A stretch of 64,000 nt of DNA from Methylobacterium currus (GTDB lineage Bacteria > Pseudomonadota > Alphaproteobacteria > Rhizobiales > Beijerinckiaceae). The DNA lies in NCBI RefSeq assembly GCF_003058325.1, contig NZ_CP028843.1:4705001-4769000 (forward strand). Direction: 5' to 3'. How positions within the stretch are numbered: position 1 is the first letter of the stretch; each line of letters begins with the position of its first letter. Shown piece after piece: positions 18,389 to 27,529 of this stretch. The notes under the pieces are model-generated. The model saw nothing but the letters and a program-made list of their open reading frames with translations. It searched no databases and was not told the origin of the DNA. Position numbers and translations under genes: made by a program.

Positions 18389-19897
18389 TCACCGCTCGTG
18401 CCCCGCCGTCGCGGTGGTCTCGCGCACCGGCGAGAGCAGGTAGTCGATCACCCGGCGGCGGCCGGTGCGGATCTCCACCGTCGCGGTCATGCCGGGGGTG
18501 AGCGCCACCTCCTTGCCGTCGGCCATGATGGTGGTCCTGGCGAGAGCCACCGTCACCGGGAAGATCAGGTTCTGGGTCTTCGGCATCCCGGTCACCGGGT
18601 TCACGCCCTGGCTGCGCGCCACCGACAGGGCGTCGCTGCCGCCGCCTGCCTCGCGGTCGTCGACCGCGTCGCGCGACACCCGCACCACCTTGCCGTCGAT
18701 CGAGCCGTAGCGGGTGAACGGGAAGGCGTCGATCTTCACCACCGCCTCCTGATCGGGCAGGACGAAGCCGATATCCTTGTTCTGGACCTGGGCCTCGACC
18801 TCGATCGGCCCGTCGGTCGGCACCACCACCATCAGCGGCTGGCCGGCGGTGACCACCTGGCCCAGCGTCGTCACGGCGAGCTGCTGCACCGTGCCGGAGA
18901 TCGGCGCCTTGAGCTGGGTGCGCTCGCGCTTGAGCGTGGCCTTCACCACGTCCTGCACCAGGGCGTCGCGCTTCTGGGCCGCTTCCGTCAGCGCCTGATA
19001 CTGGCGCGCCACGGTCTCGCTGGTGAGCTGGGTGATGCGCCGCTGCAGCGAGGTCGCGGCGGCCTTGGCCTCCGTCAGCTGTCCGCGGTCATACGCGAGA
19101 TCGGCCGCGACCTGCTCGACCTGCTGCACGGCGTCGATCACCGCCGCCCGGGTGCCGGCAGCCTTGGCCACCAGGGTCTCGCGCATGTCGGCGCGCTCCT
19201 TGAGCACCGCCTGGAGCCGCAGGCGGGCGGCGATGCTGGCGCTGAAGCGCTCCTGCGTCGCGACCTTCTCGGCGAGCTGCGCCTCGAACGCCTCGCGGGT
19301 GGTGACGTACTGGCCGATCTCGGCCAGCATCGCGCCCTCCTCGCGGGCGCGGATCGCCGGCGGCACCGCGCCCGGGAAGTCGACCCTGGCGGCGGACTGG
19401 TTCTTCTCCACCGCCTCGATCGTGGCGCGGCGGCGTGCGATCTGGGCCTCTAGCGCGGCGAGGTCGCCCTGGCGCGAGGACAGGTCGGCCTCGGCCTCGG
19501 TCGGCTCCAGGGTCAGGAGCACGTCGCCGGCCTGGACCCGGCTGCCGTTCTCGACCGCGATGGTCTGGACCTTGCCGGTGTCGAAGGGCTGCACGACCTT
19601 CGAGCGCCCGGAGGGCTGGATGCGCGCGGTCGCGACGGCGTGGATGTCGATCTGGGCGAAGATGCTCCAGACGAGCGCCGCCCCGAACATCAGGCACATC
19701 ACCCAGGTGAACACCACCGCGTAGGGCGAGGGCGGGGTGTCGAGGATCTCGAGATGGGCCGGCAGGAATTCCTGGTCGGAGCGGTCGTCGGCGAGGCGCC
19801 GCACCCGCTCGGAGAGACCGCGCGGGCTGAAGCGGGCCGGCGGCGGGGGCGTGCGCCGCGGCACCGGCAGGGAGGTGGGTTGCGGGTTCGCGCTCAC
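18389..19897 (-). CDS. Type I secretion membrane fusion protein (HlyD family)
   Basis: A 502-residue periplasmic adaptor. A proline-rich cytoplasmic leader is followed by one membrane helix (about 52-75: YAVVFTWVMCLMFGAALVWSI). Next come the first half of the lipoyl domain (VVQPFDTGKVQTIAVENGSRVQAGDVLLTL), a long alpha-helical hairpin with heptads (about 115-320), the second lipoyl half (LKAPISGTVQQLAVTTLGQVV) and a beta-barrel domain. It links the ABC transporter to a TolC-like outer-membrane channel. The start is the GTG at 19895-19897, which overlaps the stop of the upstream ABC gene as GTGA, so the pair is translationally coupled. No TolC gene lies nearby. Confidence 0.88.
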   Translation of the reverse strand: MSANPQPTSLPVPRRTPPPPARFSPRGLSERVRRLADDRSDQEFLPAHLEILDTPPSPYAVVFTWVMCLMFGAALVWSIFAQIDIHAVATARIQPSGRSKVVQPFDTGKVQTIAVENGSRVQAGDVLLTLEPTEAEADLSSRQGDLAALEAQIARRRATIEAVEKNQSAARVDFPGAVPPAIRAREEGAMLAEIGQYVTTREAFEAQLAEKVATQERFSASIAARLRLQAVLKERADMRETLVAKAAGTRAAVIDAVQQVEQVAADLAYDRGQLTEAKAAATSLQRRITQLTSETVARQYQALTEAAQKRDALVQDVVKATLKRERTQLKAPISGTVQQLAVTTLGQVVTAGQPLMVVVPTDGPIEVEAQVQNKDIGFVLPDQEAVVKIDAFPFTRYGSIDGKVVRVSRDAVDDREAGGGSDALSVARSQGVNPVTGMPKTQNLIFPVTVALARTTIMADGKEVALTPGMTATVEIRTGRRRVIDYLLSPVRETTATAGHER

Positions 19898-22104
19898 GCG
19901 GCCTCTCCCTGGGCTGAACCGTGGTCGGATTGCAGGCGCCAGAGGCGGCCGTAGAGCGAGGCCGGCCGCTCGACCAGCTCGCGGTGGGTGCCGTCCTCGA
20001 CGATGCGCCCCTCCTGAAGCGCGATGATGCGGTCGCAGATCCGCACCGCCGCCAGCCGGTGCGCGATGATGATGACGGTGCGGCCGCGCACGATGTGCTT
20101 CATGTTCTCCTGAATGATCCGCTCGCTCTCGTAGTCGAGGGCCGAGGTCGCCTCGTCCAGGATCAGGATGCGCGGGTTGGTGGCGAGCGCCCGCGCGATG
20201 GCGAGCCGCTGGCGCTGCCCGCCCGAGAGGTTGGCGCCGCGCTCCTCGATCGGGGTGTCGTAGCCGAGCGGCAGCCGGCTGATGAACTCGTCGGCGCCGG
20301 CCAGCCGCGCCACCTGCATGACCTGCGCCCGCGACAGGCCCGGATTGGCGAGCGCGATGTTCTCGAACACCGTCTTGTTGAACAGGAGGTTTTCCTGGAG
20401 CACGACGCCGATCTGGCGCCGCAGCCAGGCCGGGTCGACCTGGGCGATGTCGACGCCGTCGACCAGCACCTGGCCCTTCTCGGGCACGTAGAGGCGCTGC
20501 AGGAGCTTGGTGAAGGTCGATTTGCCCGAGCCCGAGGGGCCGACGATGCCGATGACCTGACCGGCGGGGATGTCGAGGCTGACATCCTTCAGCACCTCCG
20601 GCGTTCCGGGCTGGTAGCGGAACGACACGCCCCGCACCGTGACCTGGCCCTTGGCCGGCGGCAGATGGGCCTGGGCCAGCGCGCGGGTTTCCGGCGGGCA
20701 GTTGAGCACGTCGCCGAGGCGCTCGAGCGACACCTTGACCTGCTGGAAGTCCTGCCAGAGCTGCGACAGACGCAGGATCGGCGCCGTGACCTGGCCCATG
20801 ATCATGTTGAACGCGATCAGGCTGCCGACGGTCAATTCGCCGTTCATCACCGCGTAGGCGCCGAAGAACAGAACCAGCGCGGTCGTGACCTTGGAGATGT
20901 ACTGGATCGCGTTCTGGCCGATGCTGGCGACGAGGCCGGCGACGAACGAGGTCTTGACGTAGGCGGCGAGCCGCTCCTCCCACTGGCTCTTGAGGGTCGG
21001 CTCGACGGCGAGCGCCTTGACGGTGTGGATGCCGACCACCGACTCGATCAGGAACTGGCTCGACAGGGCCGAGCGGTTGAAGCGCTCCAGGGTCTTGTCG
21101 CGCAGGATCGGCCGCAGCAGCACCGCCACCAGGATGTAGCAGGGGATCGACAGGGTGACGATCAGCGCCAGCAGCGGCGAGTAGAAGTACAGGATGGCGA
21201 GGAAGAGCAGCGTGAACGGGATGTCGATCGCCGAGGTGAGCGCCTGTCCGGTCAAGAAGTTGCGCACCGTCTCCAGCTCGCGCACGCGGGCGACGGTCTG
21301 GCCGGCGGGCCGGGTCTCGAAATAGCCGAGCGGCAGGCGCATCAGGTGGTCGAACAGGCGCGCGCCGAGCTCGACGTCGATGCGACTCGCGGTGTGGGTG
21401 AGGATGTAGCCGCGCAAGTATTGCAGCACGACGTGGAACAGGCCGAGCACCACGAGGCCGACCGCGACCAGCGTCAGGGTCGAGTAGCCGCGATGGACCA
21501 GCACCTTGTCGATGGTGATCTGGAAGAAGATCGGGGTGATGAGGGCGCAGAGCTGGATGAAGAGCGAGGCGACCAGCACCGTGGTGAGCGGCTTGCGGTA
21601 GCGCCAGATCGACGGCACGAACCAGGTCAGGCCGAAATTGTGGAGCGCCGTCTGGAGATTGGCCCGGCGCGCGATGAGCACGATGGTGCCGGTCCAGCGG
21701 GCCAGGAAGGCCTCGGCCTCGACGTGCTCGGCGGTGCGGGCGACCGGATCGATGATCCGGAGCTTGCCGTCCTCGAAGCGGCGGCCGAGGACGACGAAGC
21801 GCCCGTCCTCGACCTCCAGGATCGCCGGGAGCGGGATGGTGTCGAGCCGGGCCGGCTTCTGGTTCTGCAGCAGGCGGCCCTTGAGGCCGAGCCGGCGGGC
21901 GCCGCGCACGATGTCGACGCCGCTCATCACGGTCTGGCCGAGGCCCAGATCGTGGCGGACCTGCGCCGGCTCGCAGGGGATCTGGTGGAACGAAGCGACG
22001 AGGGCGAGCGCGCCGAGGCCCGAATCCGGCCGTGCCGCCGGCAGATCCGCGGCTCCGGGACCAGCGTGGCCGGGGCCGGCCTGTGCGGCCGCGTCTTGCA
22101 CCAT
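19894..22104 (-). CDS. Type I secretion ABC transporter (HlyB/LapB type)
   Basis: A 736-residue fused exporter. Residues about 25-140 form a C39-like domain (GLGALALVASFHQIPCEP) in which the peptidase Cys is absent, as in HlyB, so it should bind rather than cleave its substrate. Five or six membrane helices span about 160-440. The nucleotide-binding domain has Walker A GPSGSGKSTFTKLL, Q loop VVLQENLLFNK, signature LSGGQRQRLAIARAL, Walker B ILILDEATSALD and switch AHRL. This architecture exports RTX-type proteins with uncleaved C-terminal signals. The frame is open upstream to 22920, but PAS-free low-complexity sequence there argues for the ATG at 22104 with GGGGAAC before it. No RTX protein is in the window. 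Confidence 0.9.
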   Translation of the reverse strand: MVQDAAAQAGPGHAGPGAADLPAARPDSGLGALALVASFHQIPCEPAQVRHDLGLGQTVMSGVDIVRGARRLGLKGRLLQNQKPARLDTIPLPAILEVEDGRFVVLGRRFEDGKLRIIDPVARTAEHVEAEAFLARWTGTIVLIARRANLQTALHNFGLTWFVPSIWRYRKPLTTVLVASLFIQLCALITPIFFQITIDKVLVHRGYSTLTLVAVGLVVLGLFHVVLQYLRGYILTHTASRIDVELGARLFDHLMRLPLGYFETRPAGQTVARVRELETVRNFLTGQALTSAIDIPFTLLFLAILYFYSPLLALIVTLSIPCYILVAVLLRPILRDKTLERFNRSALSSQFLIESVVGIHTVKALAVEPTLKSQWEERLAAYVKTSFVAGLVASIGQNAIQYISKVTTALVLFFGAYAVMNGELTVGSLIAFNMIMGQVTAPILRLSQLWQDFQQVKVSLERLGDVLNCPPETRALAQAHLPPAKGQVTVRGVSFRYQPGTPEVLKDVSLDIPAGQVIGIVGPSGSGKSTFTKLLQRLYVPEKGQVLVDGVDIAQVDPAWLRRQIGVVLQENLLFNKTVFENIALANPGLSRAQVMQVARLAGADEFISRLPLGYDTPIEERGANLSGGQRQRLAIARALATNPRILILDEATSALDYESERIIQENMKHIVRGRTVIIIAHRLAAVRICDRIIALQEGRIVEDGTHRELVERPASLYGRLWRLQSDHGSAQGEAA

Positions 22105-22627
22105 GTCTCGTTCCCCCACTCCGCGACGCGGCCATGCCGACGCCGGCTTCACGCCGCGTTCCGTCCCCAAGCCGCAACGTATACGAGAATCGGACCGTTC
22201 GTGACCAGCTTGGGGCAGCCCGAGGCAGGAAAGGCTCCGCCAAAAGCCCCGCATCGCGCGGGCTGCGATTGTTTCACGCCGGCCGTTTCGGGAAACCTCT
22301 TGGCCGGGGCCGGTGATGGTTTCATGACAGCCCGGCGGACGACTCATCCAGGCTCCGTCCGGCTCGTGGCGACGGCGCGTCGCCGCGGCGGAAACCAGAT
22401 CGCCCGGCAACAGGTCTTGGACGGGACGTTTCCCCGCGCCGGCCTCGCACCCACTCGACCGGCGACCGCAGAGGTTGCGCGCGGATGCGCACTCGCGTTC
22501 CATGGCGCTTTCCGCCGGCTGCCGGCCCGCTTCGTGCATGAAGCGCGGCGGATCGATCGCGAGGACAGCGCGTGCCGACACCTTCCCATCGCCACGACCC
22601 GGGCGCGCCGATGCCGATGCCGTCAGC
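22105..22627. other. Divergent intergenic region upstream of T1SS and catabolic operon
   Basis: About 520 bases separate two divergent operons. The only structure seen is a nested inverted repeat near 22279-22307: outer arms CCGGCC and GGCCGG enclosing the palindrome GTTTC-GG-GAAAC (22285-22296). It could be an operator, but no family-specific motif is recognised. No gene is supported here. Confidence 0.4.
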
Positions 22628-23629
22628 ATGAGCGTCGTCATCTTGGGCGGCGCCGGCTTCGTCGGGCTGAACCTCGCCGATGCCCTGCTCGGGCGCAGGA
22701 TCGCCGTGCGGCTCCTGGACCGGGCCCCGCCCCCGCCCCACCTGCTGCGGATGCTCGCGGCCCGGCCCGGCCCCCTCTCCCTCGACCTCGGCGACGTCAC
22801 CGACCCGGGCTCCCTCGCAGCGAGCATCCGGCCCGGCACCGACGCGGTGGTGATCGCCGCCGCGGTGACGGCGGATGCCGCCCGCGAGGCGGCGGATCCC
22901 GGCCCGATCCTCGCCGTCAACCTCGCCGCCCTGGTGCCGATCCTCGAGGCCTGCCGCCGGGCCGGGGTGCGCCGGGTGGTGAACCTGTCCTCGGCGGCGG
23001 CCTACGGGGCGGCGCACGGTGAGATCCTGTCCGAGGACCTGCCGGCGCGGCCGGAGAGCCTCTACGCCGTCACCAAGTTCGCCTCGGAAGCCGTGCTGGC
23101 GCGGCTCTGCGGCCATTGGGGCCTCGACGGGGTGAGCGTGCGCCTGAGCGCGGTGTTCGGCCCGTTCGAGCGCGACACGTCCTTGCGCGACACGTTGAGC
23201 CCGCAGGCGCAGATCTGGGCCGCCGCCGAGGCCGGCACCCCCGCGCTGCTGCCGCGGCCGGGCCGGCGCGACTGGCTCTACGCTCCCGACGCCGCCGAGG
23301 CCGTGGCGCGGCTGATCGCGGCGGAGCGCCTGCGCTTTTCCCTCTACAACGTGTCGAGCCCCGCGACCTGGCCGGTCCTGGCCTGGGGCGAGCGGCTGGC
23401 CGGGAATCGGGACTTGGTGAATCGCGGCCTGGTCCGGCCCGGCTTCGTCTGCCGCCTCGCCGCGCCGGGCGAGACCCCGACGATCTCGCTGCACGGCGAC
23501 CGCGACCGGCCGCCGCTCGCCACCGGCCGGCTGCGCGACGATCTCGGCTGGGAGGCGGCGCACGGCCTGGAAGCGTCGGCCGACGCGTTCCTGGCCTGGC
23601 AGACACGCATGAAGGAGGATCGCCCGTGA
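22628..23629 (+). CDS. NAD(P)-dependent epimerase/dehydratase
   Basis: A 333-residue extended short-chain dehydrogenase. The N-terminal VVILGGAGFVGLNLADALL is the GGxGFxG nucleotide loop. Then come LDLGDVTDP (adenine contact), VNLSSAAAYGA (catalytic Ser) and YAVTKFASEAV (the YxxxK pair). The C-terminal half binds an NDP-sugar-like or other carbonyl substrate in this superfamily. I chose the ATG at 22628 because the Rossmann strand starts at residue 3; the frame is open 153 bases further. It overlaps the next gene by GTGA, so it heads a tightly coupled catabolic operon. Substrate is unknown; a nucleotide sugar is not implied by the neighbours. Confidence 0.8.
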   Translation: MSVVILGGAGFVGLNLADALLGRRIAVRLLDRAPPPPHLLRMLAARPGPLSLDLGDVTDPGSLAASIRPGTDAVVIAAAVTADAAREAADPGPILAVNLAALVPILEACRRAGVRRVVNLSSAAAYGAAHGEILSEDLPARPESLYAVTKFASEAVLARLCGHWGLDGVSVRLSAVFGPFERDTSLRDTLSPQAQIWAAAEAGTPALLPRPGRRDWLYAPDAAEAVARLIAAERLRFSLYNVSSPATWPVLAWGERLAGNRDLVNRGLVRPGFVCRLAAPGETPTISLHGDRDRPPLATGRLRDDLGWEAAHGLEASADAFLAWQTRMKEDRP

Positions 23630-24372
23630 GGCTCGACGGCAAGGTCGCGGTGGTGACGGGGGGCGGCTCCGGCATCGGCGCCGCGACGGCGCGGCTCTTG
23701 TCCGAGGCCGGCGCCCGGGTGGCGGTGATCGACCGGGACGGCCCGGCGGCGGAGGCGGTGGCGGCCGGGATCGGCGGCCTCGCCCGCATCGCGGATGTCG
23801 GCGATCCCGCCGCGGTCGCGGCCGATGCGGGCGCGGTCATCGCGGCCTTCGGCGGCATCGACGTGCTGGTGACGGCGGCGGGCTTCTCCGTCGGCGGCAC
23901 CGTCGAAACCACCTCGCCCGCGGATTGGGACGCGGTGTTCCGCGCCCATGTCGGCGGAACCTGGCTCTGGGCCGGGCAAGCGGTGCCCTCGATGCGGGAC
24001 CGGGGCGGCGGCGCGATCGTCACGGTCGCCTCGCAGCTGGCCTTGGCCGGCGGGCGCGGCAACAGCGCCTACATCGCCGCCAAGGGGGCGGTGCTCAGCC
24101 TCACCCGCACCATGGCGCTCGATTTCGCCGCCGACCGCATCCGGGTCAACGCCGTGGTGCCCGGCGCGATCGAGACGCCGCTCCTCGCCCGCAGCTTCCG
24201 CCGCGCCGCCGACCCGGACGCCGCCCGCGCCGCCTCCGAGGCAAGGCACGCCCTCAAGCGCCTCGGGCAGCCCGAGGAGGTCGCCCGGGCCATCCTCTAC
24301 CTCGCCAGCGACGCCTCCTCCTTCACCACCGGCGCGGCCCTACCGGTGGAGGGCGGCTGGCTCTCGGCCTGA
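23626..24372 (+). CDS. SDR-family oxidoreductase
   Basis: A 248-residue classical short-chain dehydrogenase. VAVVTGGGSGIGAATARLL is the TGxxxGxG cofactor loop, VAVIDRDG has an Asp favouring NAD(H), VTVASQLALAGG carries the catalytic Ser, and YIAAKGAV is the YxxxK pair. The C-terminus LPVEGGWLSA is typical. It starts at a GTG overlapping the upstream stop, with GAAGGAGGA seven bases ahead. Residue 86-90 reads TAAGF where NNAG is usual, a small departure. It probably oxidises an alcohol intermediate of the pathway encoded around it. Confidence 0.85.
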   Translation: MRLDGKVAVVTGGGSGIGAATARLLSEAGARVAVIDRDGPAAEAVAAGIGGLARIADVGDPAAVAADAGAVIAAFGGIDVLVTAAGFSVGGTVETTSPADWDAVFRAHVGGTWLWAGQAVPSMRDRGGGAIVTVASQLALAGGRGNSAYIAAKGAVLSLTRTMALDFAADRIRVNAVVPGAIETPLLARSFRRAADPDAARAASEARHALKRLGQPEEVARAILYLASDASSFTTGAALPVEGGWLSA

Positions 24373-24382
24373 CGGATCCGCC

Positions 24383-25771
24383 ATGTCCCTCGACGCTCTC
24401 CTCGTCCGCGTCCGCGACGAGATCGCCCGCACGGCCCATCCCCGCGCGTCCTGGCTCGCCCCCCGCACCGGCCCGGACGGAAAACCCGCCCACGACGTGA
24501 TCGTGGTCGGGGCCGGACAATCCGGCCTCGCCATCGCCTTCGGGCTGATGCGGGCACAGGTGACCAACATCCTGGTGCTCGACCGGGCGCCGGAGGGCCT
24601 GGAGGGACCCTGGCTCACCTATGCGCGCATGCGCACGCTGCGCAGCCCGAAGGACTTCACCGGCCCGGATCTCGGCCTGCCGGCGCTCACCTACCAGTCC
24701 TGGCACGAGGCCCGCTACGGGCAGGCCGCTTGGAACACCCTCGACCTGATCGCCCGGGAGGACTGGGCCGCCTATCTCGCCTTCGTGCGCGCTGCGACCG
24801 GCGTGCCGGTCGAGAACGGCGTCGCCGTCACCGGCATCGCGCCGGCGGATGGATTGTTGGCCGTCACCGACGCGGGCGGCACGCTGCGCTACGCCCGCAA
24901 GGTGGTGCTCGCCACCGGCCAGGAGGGCGCCGGGGCTTGGGCCCTGCCGGAGGTGCTGGCCGGCCTGCCGACCGGGCGGGTTGCCCGCACCGACGACGCG
25001 ATCGATTTCGCAAGTCTCGCGGACAAGCGCGTCGCGGTGATCGGCGCCGGCGCCTCGGCCTTCGACAATGCGGCGACCGCCTTGGAAGCCGGCGCCGCCG
25101 AGGTCACCCTGCTCTGCCGGCGGGCGGAGGCGCAGGTGGTGCAGCCCTATCGCTGGCTCACCTTCGCGGGCTTCCTGCGCCATCTCGGCGACCTCGACGA
25201 TGCCTGGCGCTGGCGCTTCATGAGCGCCGTGATGGGCCTGCGCGAGGGTTTCCCGCAGGCGACCTGGGACCGCTGCGCCCGGCATCCGAACTTTCGCTTC
25301 CTCCCCGGCGCGCCCGTCACCGGCGCGCGGATGCGGGACGGCGTCATCCGGCTCGACACGCCGAGGGGCGAGACCGCCGCCGATTGCGTCATCGCCGCCA
25401 CCGGAATCACGGTCGACTACGCCGCGCGGCCCGAATTGTTAGCGTTTGCCCACAACATCGCCACCTGGGGCGACCGCTACGCCCCGCCGCCGGAGGAGCG
25501 CGACGATCGCCTCGCCGCCTATCCGTATCTCGGCGACGACTACGCCTTCGCCGAGCGCGAGCCCGGCCTGACGCCCTGGATCAGGGACATCCACCTGTTC
25601 GGCATCGCCTCCACGGTCAGCCACGGGCCGTCGGGCTCGTCGATCAACGCCATGACGACCGCCGTGCCCCGCCTCGTCTCCGGCCTCACCCGCGGGCTGT
25701 TCACCGCCGACCTCGACCGGCACTGGGCCGAGTTCCGGGCCTACGACGTGCCGCAGGCGGTGCTGCGCTGA
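24383..25771 (+). CDS. FAD-dependent NAD(P)H monooxygenase-like protein
   Basis: A 462-residue two-dinucleotide-fold flavoprotein. The FAD loop VIVVGAGQSGLAIAFGL is near residue 38 and the NAD(P)H loop VAVIGAGASAFDNAATAL near 220. LRSPKDFTGPDLGLPALTYQSWHEA and a late ATGITVDY are as in flavin-containing monooxygenases and the 'NAD(P)-binding domain-containing' family allied to lysine/ornithine N-hydroxylases. Such enzymes oxygenate N or S atoms or do Baeyer-Villiger reactions. It lies 10 bases after the SDR gene and before an ABC importer, so it likely acts on an imported compound or its product. Exact reaction is not deducible. Confidence 0.75.
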   Translation: MSLDALLVRVRDEIARTAHPRASWLAPRTGPDGKPAHDVIVVGAGQSGLAIAFGLMRAQVTNILVLDRAPEGLEGPWLTYARMRTLRSPKDFTGPDLGLPALTYQSWHEARYGQAAWNTLDLIAREDWAAYLAFVRAATGVPVENGVAVTGIAPADGLLAVTDAGGTLRYARKVVLATGQEGAGAWALPEVLAGLPTGRVARTDDAIDFASLADKRVAVIGAGASAFDNAATALEAGAAEVTLLCRRAEAQVVQPYRWLTFAGFLRHLGDLDDAWRWRFMSAVMGLREGFPQATWDRCARHPNFRFLPGAPVTGARMRDGVIRLDTPRGETAADCVIAATGITVDYAARPELLAFAHNIATWGDRYAPPPEERDDRLAAYPYLGDDYAFAEREPGLTPWIRDIHLFGIASTVSHGPSGSSINAMTTAVPRLVSGLTRGLFTADLDRHWAEFRAYDVPQAVLR

Positions 25772-25881
25772 CCCCCGCACGTTCGCTCTTGCCCCCAAGC
25801 CCATCCCTGGGCTGGAATGGCCCCTGCTGGAACGGCCCTTGCAAGACGGCCGGCCGATCAGGGATGCAGGAAGGGACGGGC

Positions 25882-27522
25882 GTGACGAAGACCGACATGC
25901 GGATGGGCGGCCACTCCGGCAGCCTCCTGGGCGCCCTCATCGTCGCCCTCGTGGTGGGGGCGGCGCCGGCTAGGGCCCAGAGCCGGGCCGAGACCCTGCG
26001 CTACGTCACGGGGGCCGCGGTCAACACCCTCGACCCGACCATGCCGGGCACCACCCGCGAGGCCTTCGCGATCAGCCTCTCGACCTATGACCGCCTCGTC
26101 ACCTTCGGCCGCAAGAAGCTCGGCGACAATTGGGTCTTCGACCTCGAGTCGGTCCGCGGCGAGCTCGCCGAGCGCTACGAGGTCAGCCCCGACGGCCTCA
26201 CCCTCACGTTTTACCTGCGCAAGGATGCCAAGTTCCAGGACGGCACCGTGGTCACGGCCGAGGACGTGAAGTGGTCGCTCGACCGCGCCGTCTCGGCGAA
26301 GTCCCTCGCCGGGCCGCAGCTCCTGACCGGCTCGCTGACCAGCCCCGACCAGTTCACCGTGGTCGATCCCCACACCTTCAAGGTCACGCTGCCGAAGCCC
26401 GACCGGCTGGCGCTGCCGAACCTCGCCACCGTCTACGCCATCGTCATCAACTCCAAGGCCGCCAAGGCGCACGCGACGCCGGAGGATCCCTGGGCGCAAG
26501 CCTGGCTGAAGGACCACGCCGTCGGCAGCGGCGCCTACAGCGTCGACGTGTTCAAGCCCGGCGAGCAGGTGGTGCTGAAGCGCAACGCCGACTGGACCGG
26601 CGCCGCGCCGGACAAGCCCGCCGGCTTCAAGCGCATCATCGCCCAGACCATCCCCGATCCGGCGACCCGCGCGAATCTCGTCGAGAAGGGCGACGCCGAC
26701 ATCGTCATCGACCTCCAGGCCAACGACGCGCTCGCACTGAAGGAGCGCGGCAAGCTGAAGGTGATCGCCACGCCGCAATTCAACGCGCTGACGCTGATCT
26801 CCTTCAACACGAAGCTGCCGCCCTTCGACAAGGTCGAGGTGCGCCAGGCGCTCGCCTACGCCCTGCCCTACGACGCGATGTTCAAGGCCGCCCTGTTCGG
26901 CCGCGGCAAGCCGCTCTTCGGGGCGACCTGGGGCGAGGGCGATCCCCAACCCGTCTTCCCCGTCGCCCAGCCGGTGACCCTCGATCTGCCGAAGGCCAAG
27001 GCCTTGCTCGCCAAGGCCGGCCTGCCGGACGGGTTCTCGACCACCTTCAGCTTCAATGTCGGCCAGGCCGCCACCGCCGAGCCGATGGCCGCGCTGATCC
27101 GCGAGTCGCTGGAGAAGATCGGCGTCAAGGTCGAGATCCAGAAGCTGCCCGATGCGCAGATGTCGACCCAGGTCAGCGAGAAGAAGCTGCCGTTCTTCAC
27201 CGAAGGCATCGTCGCCTGGCTGCCCTCGCCGGACTATTTCTACCGCAACTTCTACACCGGCAACCAGCGCTGGAACTACAGCTCGATCGACGATCCCGAA
27301 ATCAACGAGCTCGCCGCCAAGGCCCGGTTCGAGCGCGACCCGGGCAAATACGACGACGACGCCCGGGCCCTGAACCGGCGCCACCTCGCCCTGATGCCGC
27401 AGATCCCGATCTGGCAGCCGAACCAGGATGCCGTGATGGCGCAGTCGGTCGAGGGCTACACCTACCAGTTCCACCGCCAGGTCGATTACCGCGACCTGTC
27501 GCGCAAAATCGCAGAGAAGTAG
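25882..27522 (+). CDS. Peptide/nickel-type ABC transporter substrate-binding protein
   Basis: A 546-residue SBP family 5 (cluster C) protein. A signal peptide (SLLGALIVALVVGAAPARA) is followed by LRYVTGAAVNTLDPTMPGT, ELAERYEVSPDGLTLTFYLRKDAKFQDGT, VVTAEDVKWSLDR and AVGSGAYSVDVFKPGEQVVLKRN. These are the diagnostic DppA/OppA blocks. I chose the GTG at 25882 because AGGAAGGG lies just upstream; an ATG at 25864 would put that site inside the gene. It captures its ligand in the periplasm for the permeases that follow. Ligands of this family include peptides, glycosides and other polar molecules; here an N-carbamoyl or ureide compound is an inference from the downstream enzymes. Confidence 0.9.
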   Translation: MTKTDMRMGGHSGSLLGALIVALVVGAAPARAQSRAETLRYVTGAAVNTLDPTMPGTTREAFAISLSTYDRLVTFGRKKLGDNWVFDLESVRGELAERYEVSPDGLTLTFYLRKDAKFQDGTVVTAEDVKWSLDRAVSAKSLAGPQLLTGSLTSPDQFTVVDPHTFKVTLPKPDRLALPNLATVYAIVINSKAAKAHATPEDPWAQAWLKDHAVGSGAYSVDVFKPGEQVVLKRNADWTGAAPDKPAGFKRIIAQTIPDPATRANLVEKGDADIVIDLQANDALALKERGKLKVIATPQFNALTLISFNTKLPPFDKVEVRQALAYALPYDAMFKAALFGRGKPLFGATWGEGDPQPVFPVAQPVTLDLPKAKALLAKAGLPDGFSTTFSFNVGQAATAEPMAALIRESLEKIGVKVEIQKLPDAQMSTQVSEKKLPFFTEGIVAWLPSPDYFYRNFYTGNQRWNYSSIDDPEINELAAKARFERDPGKYDDDARALNRRHLALMPQIPIWQPNQDAVMAQSVEGYTYQFHRQVDYRDLSRKIAEK

Positions 27523-27529
27523 GTCGCGG

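Noticed and set aside
22104..22920. Extension of the T1SS ABC frame to a start at 22920
   Set aside because: The extra 270 residues are low-complexity Arg/Pro/Ser-rich sequence without homology and overlap the divergent epimerase gene; the ATG at 22104 has a suitable ribosome-binding site.
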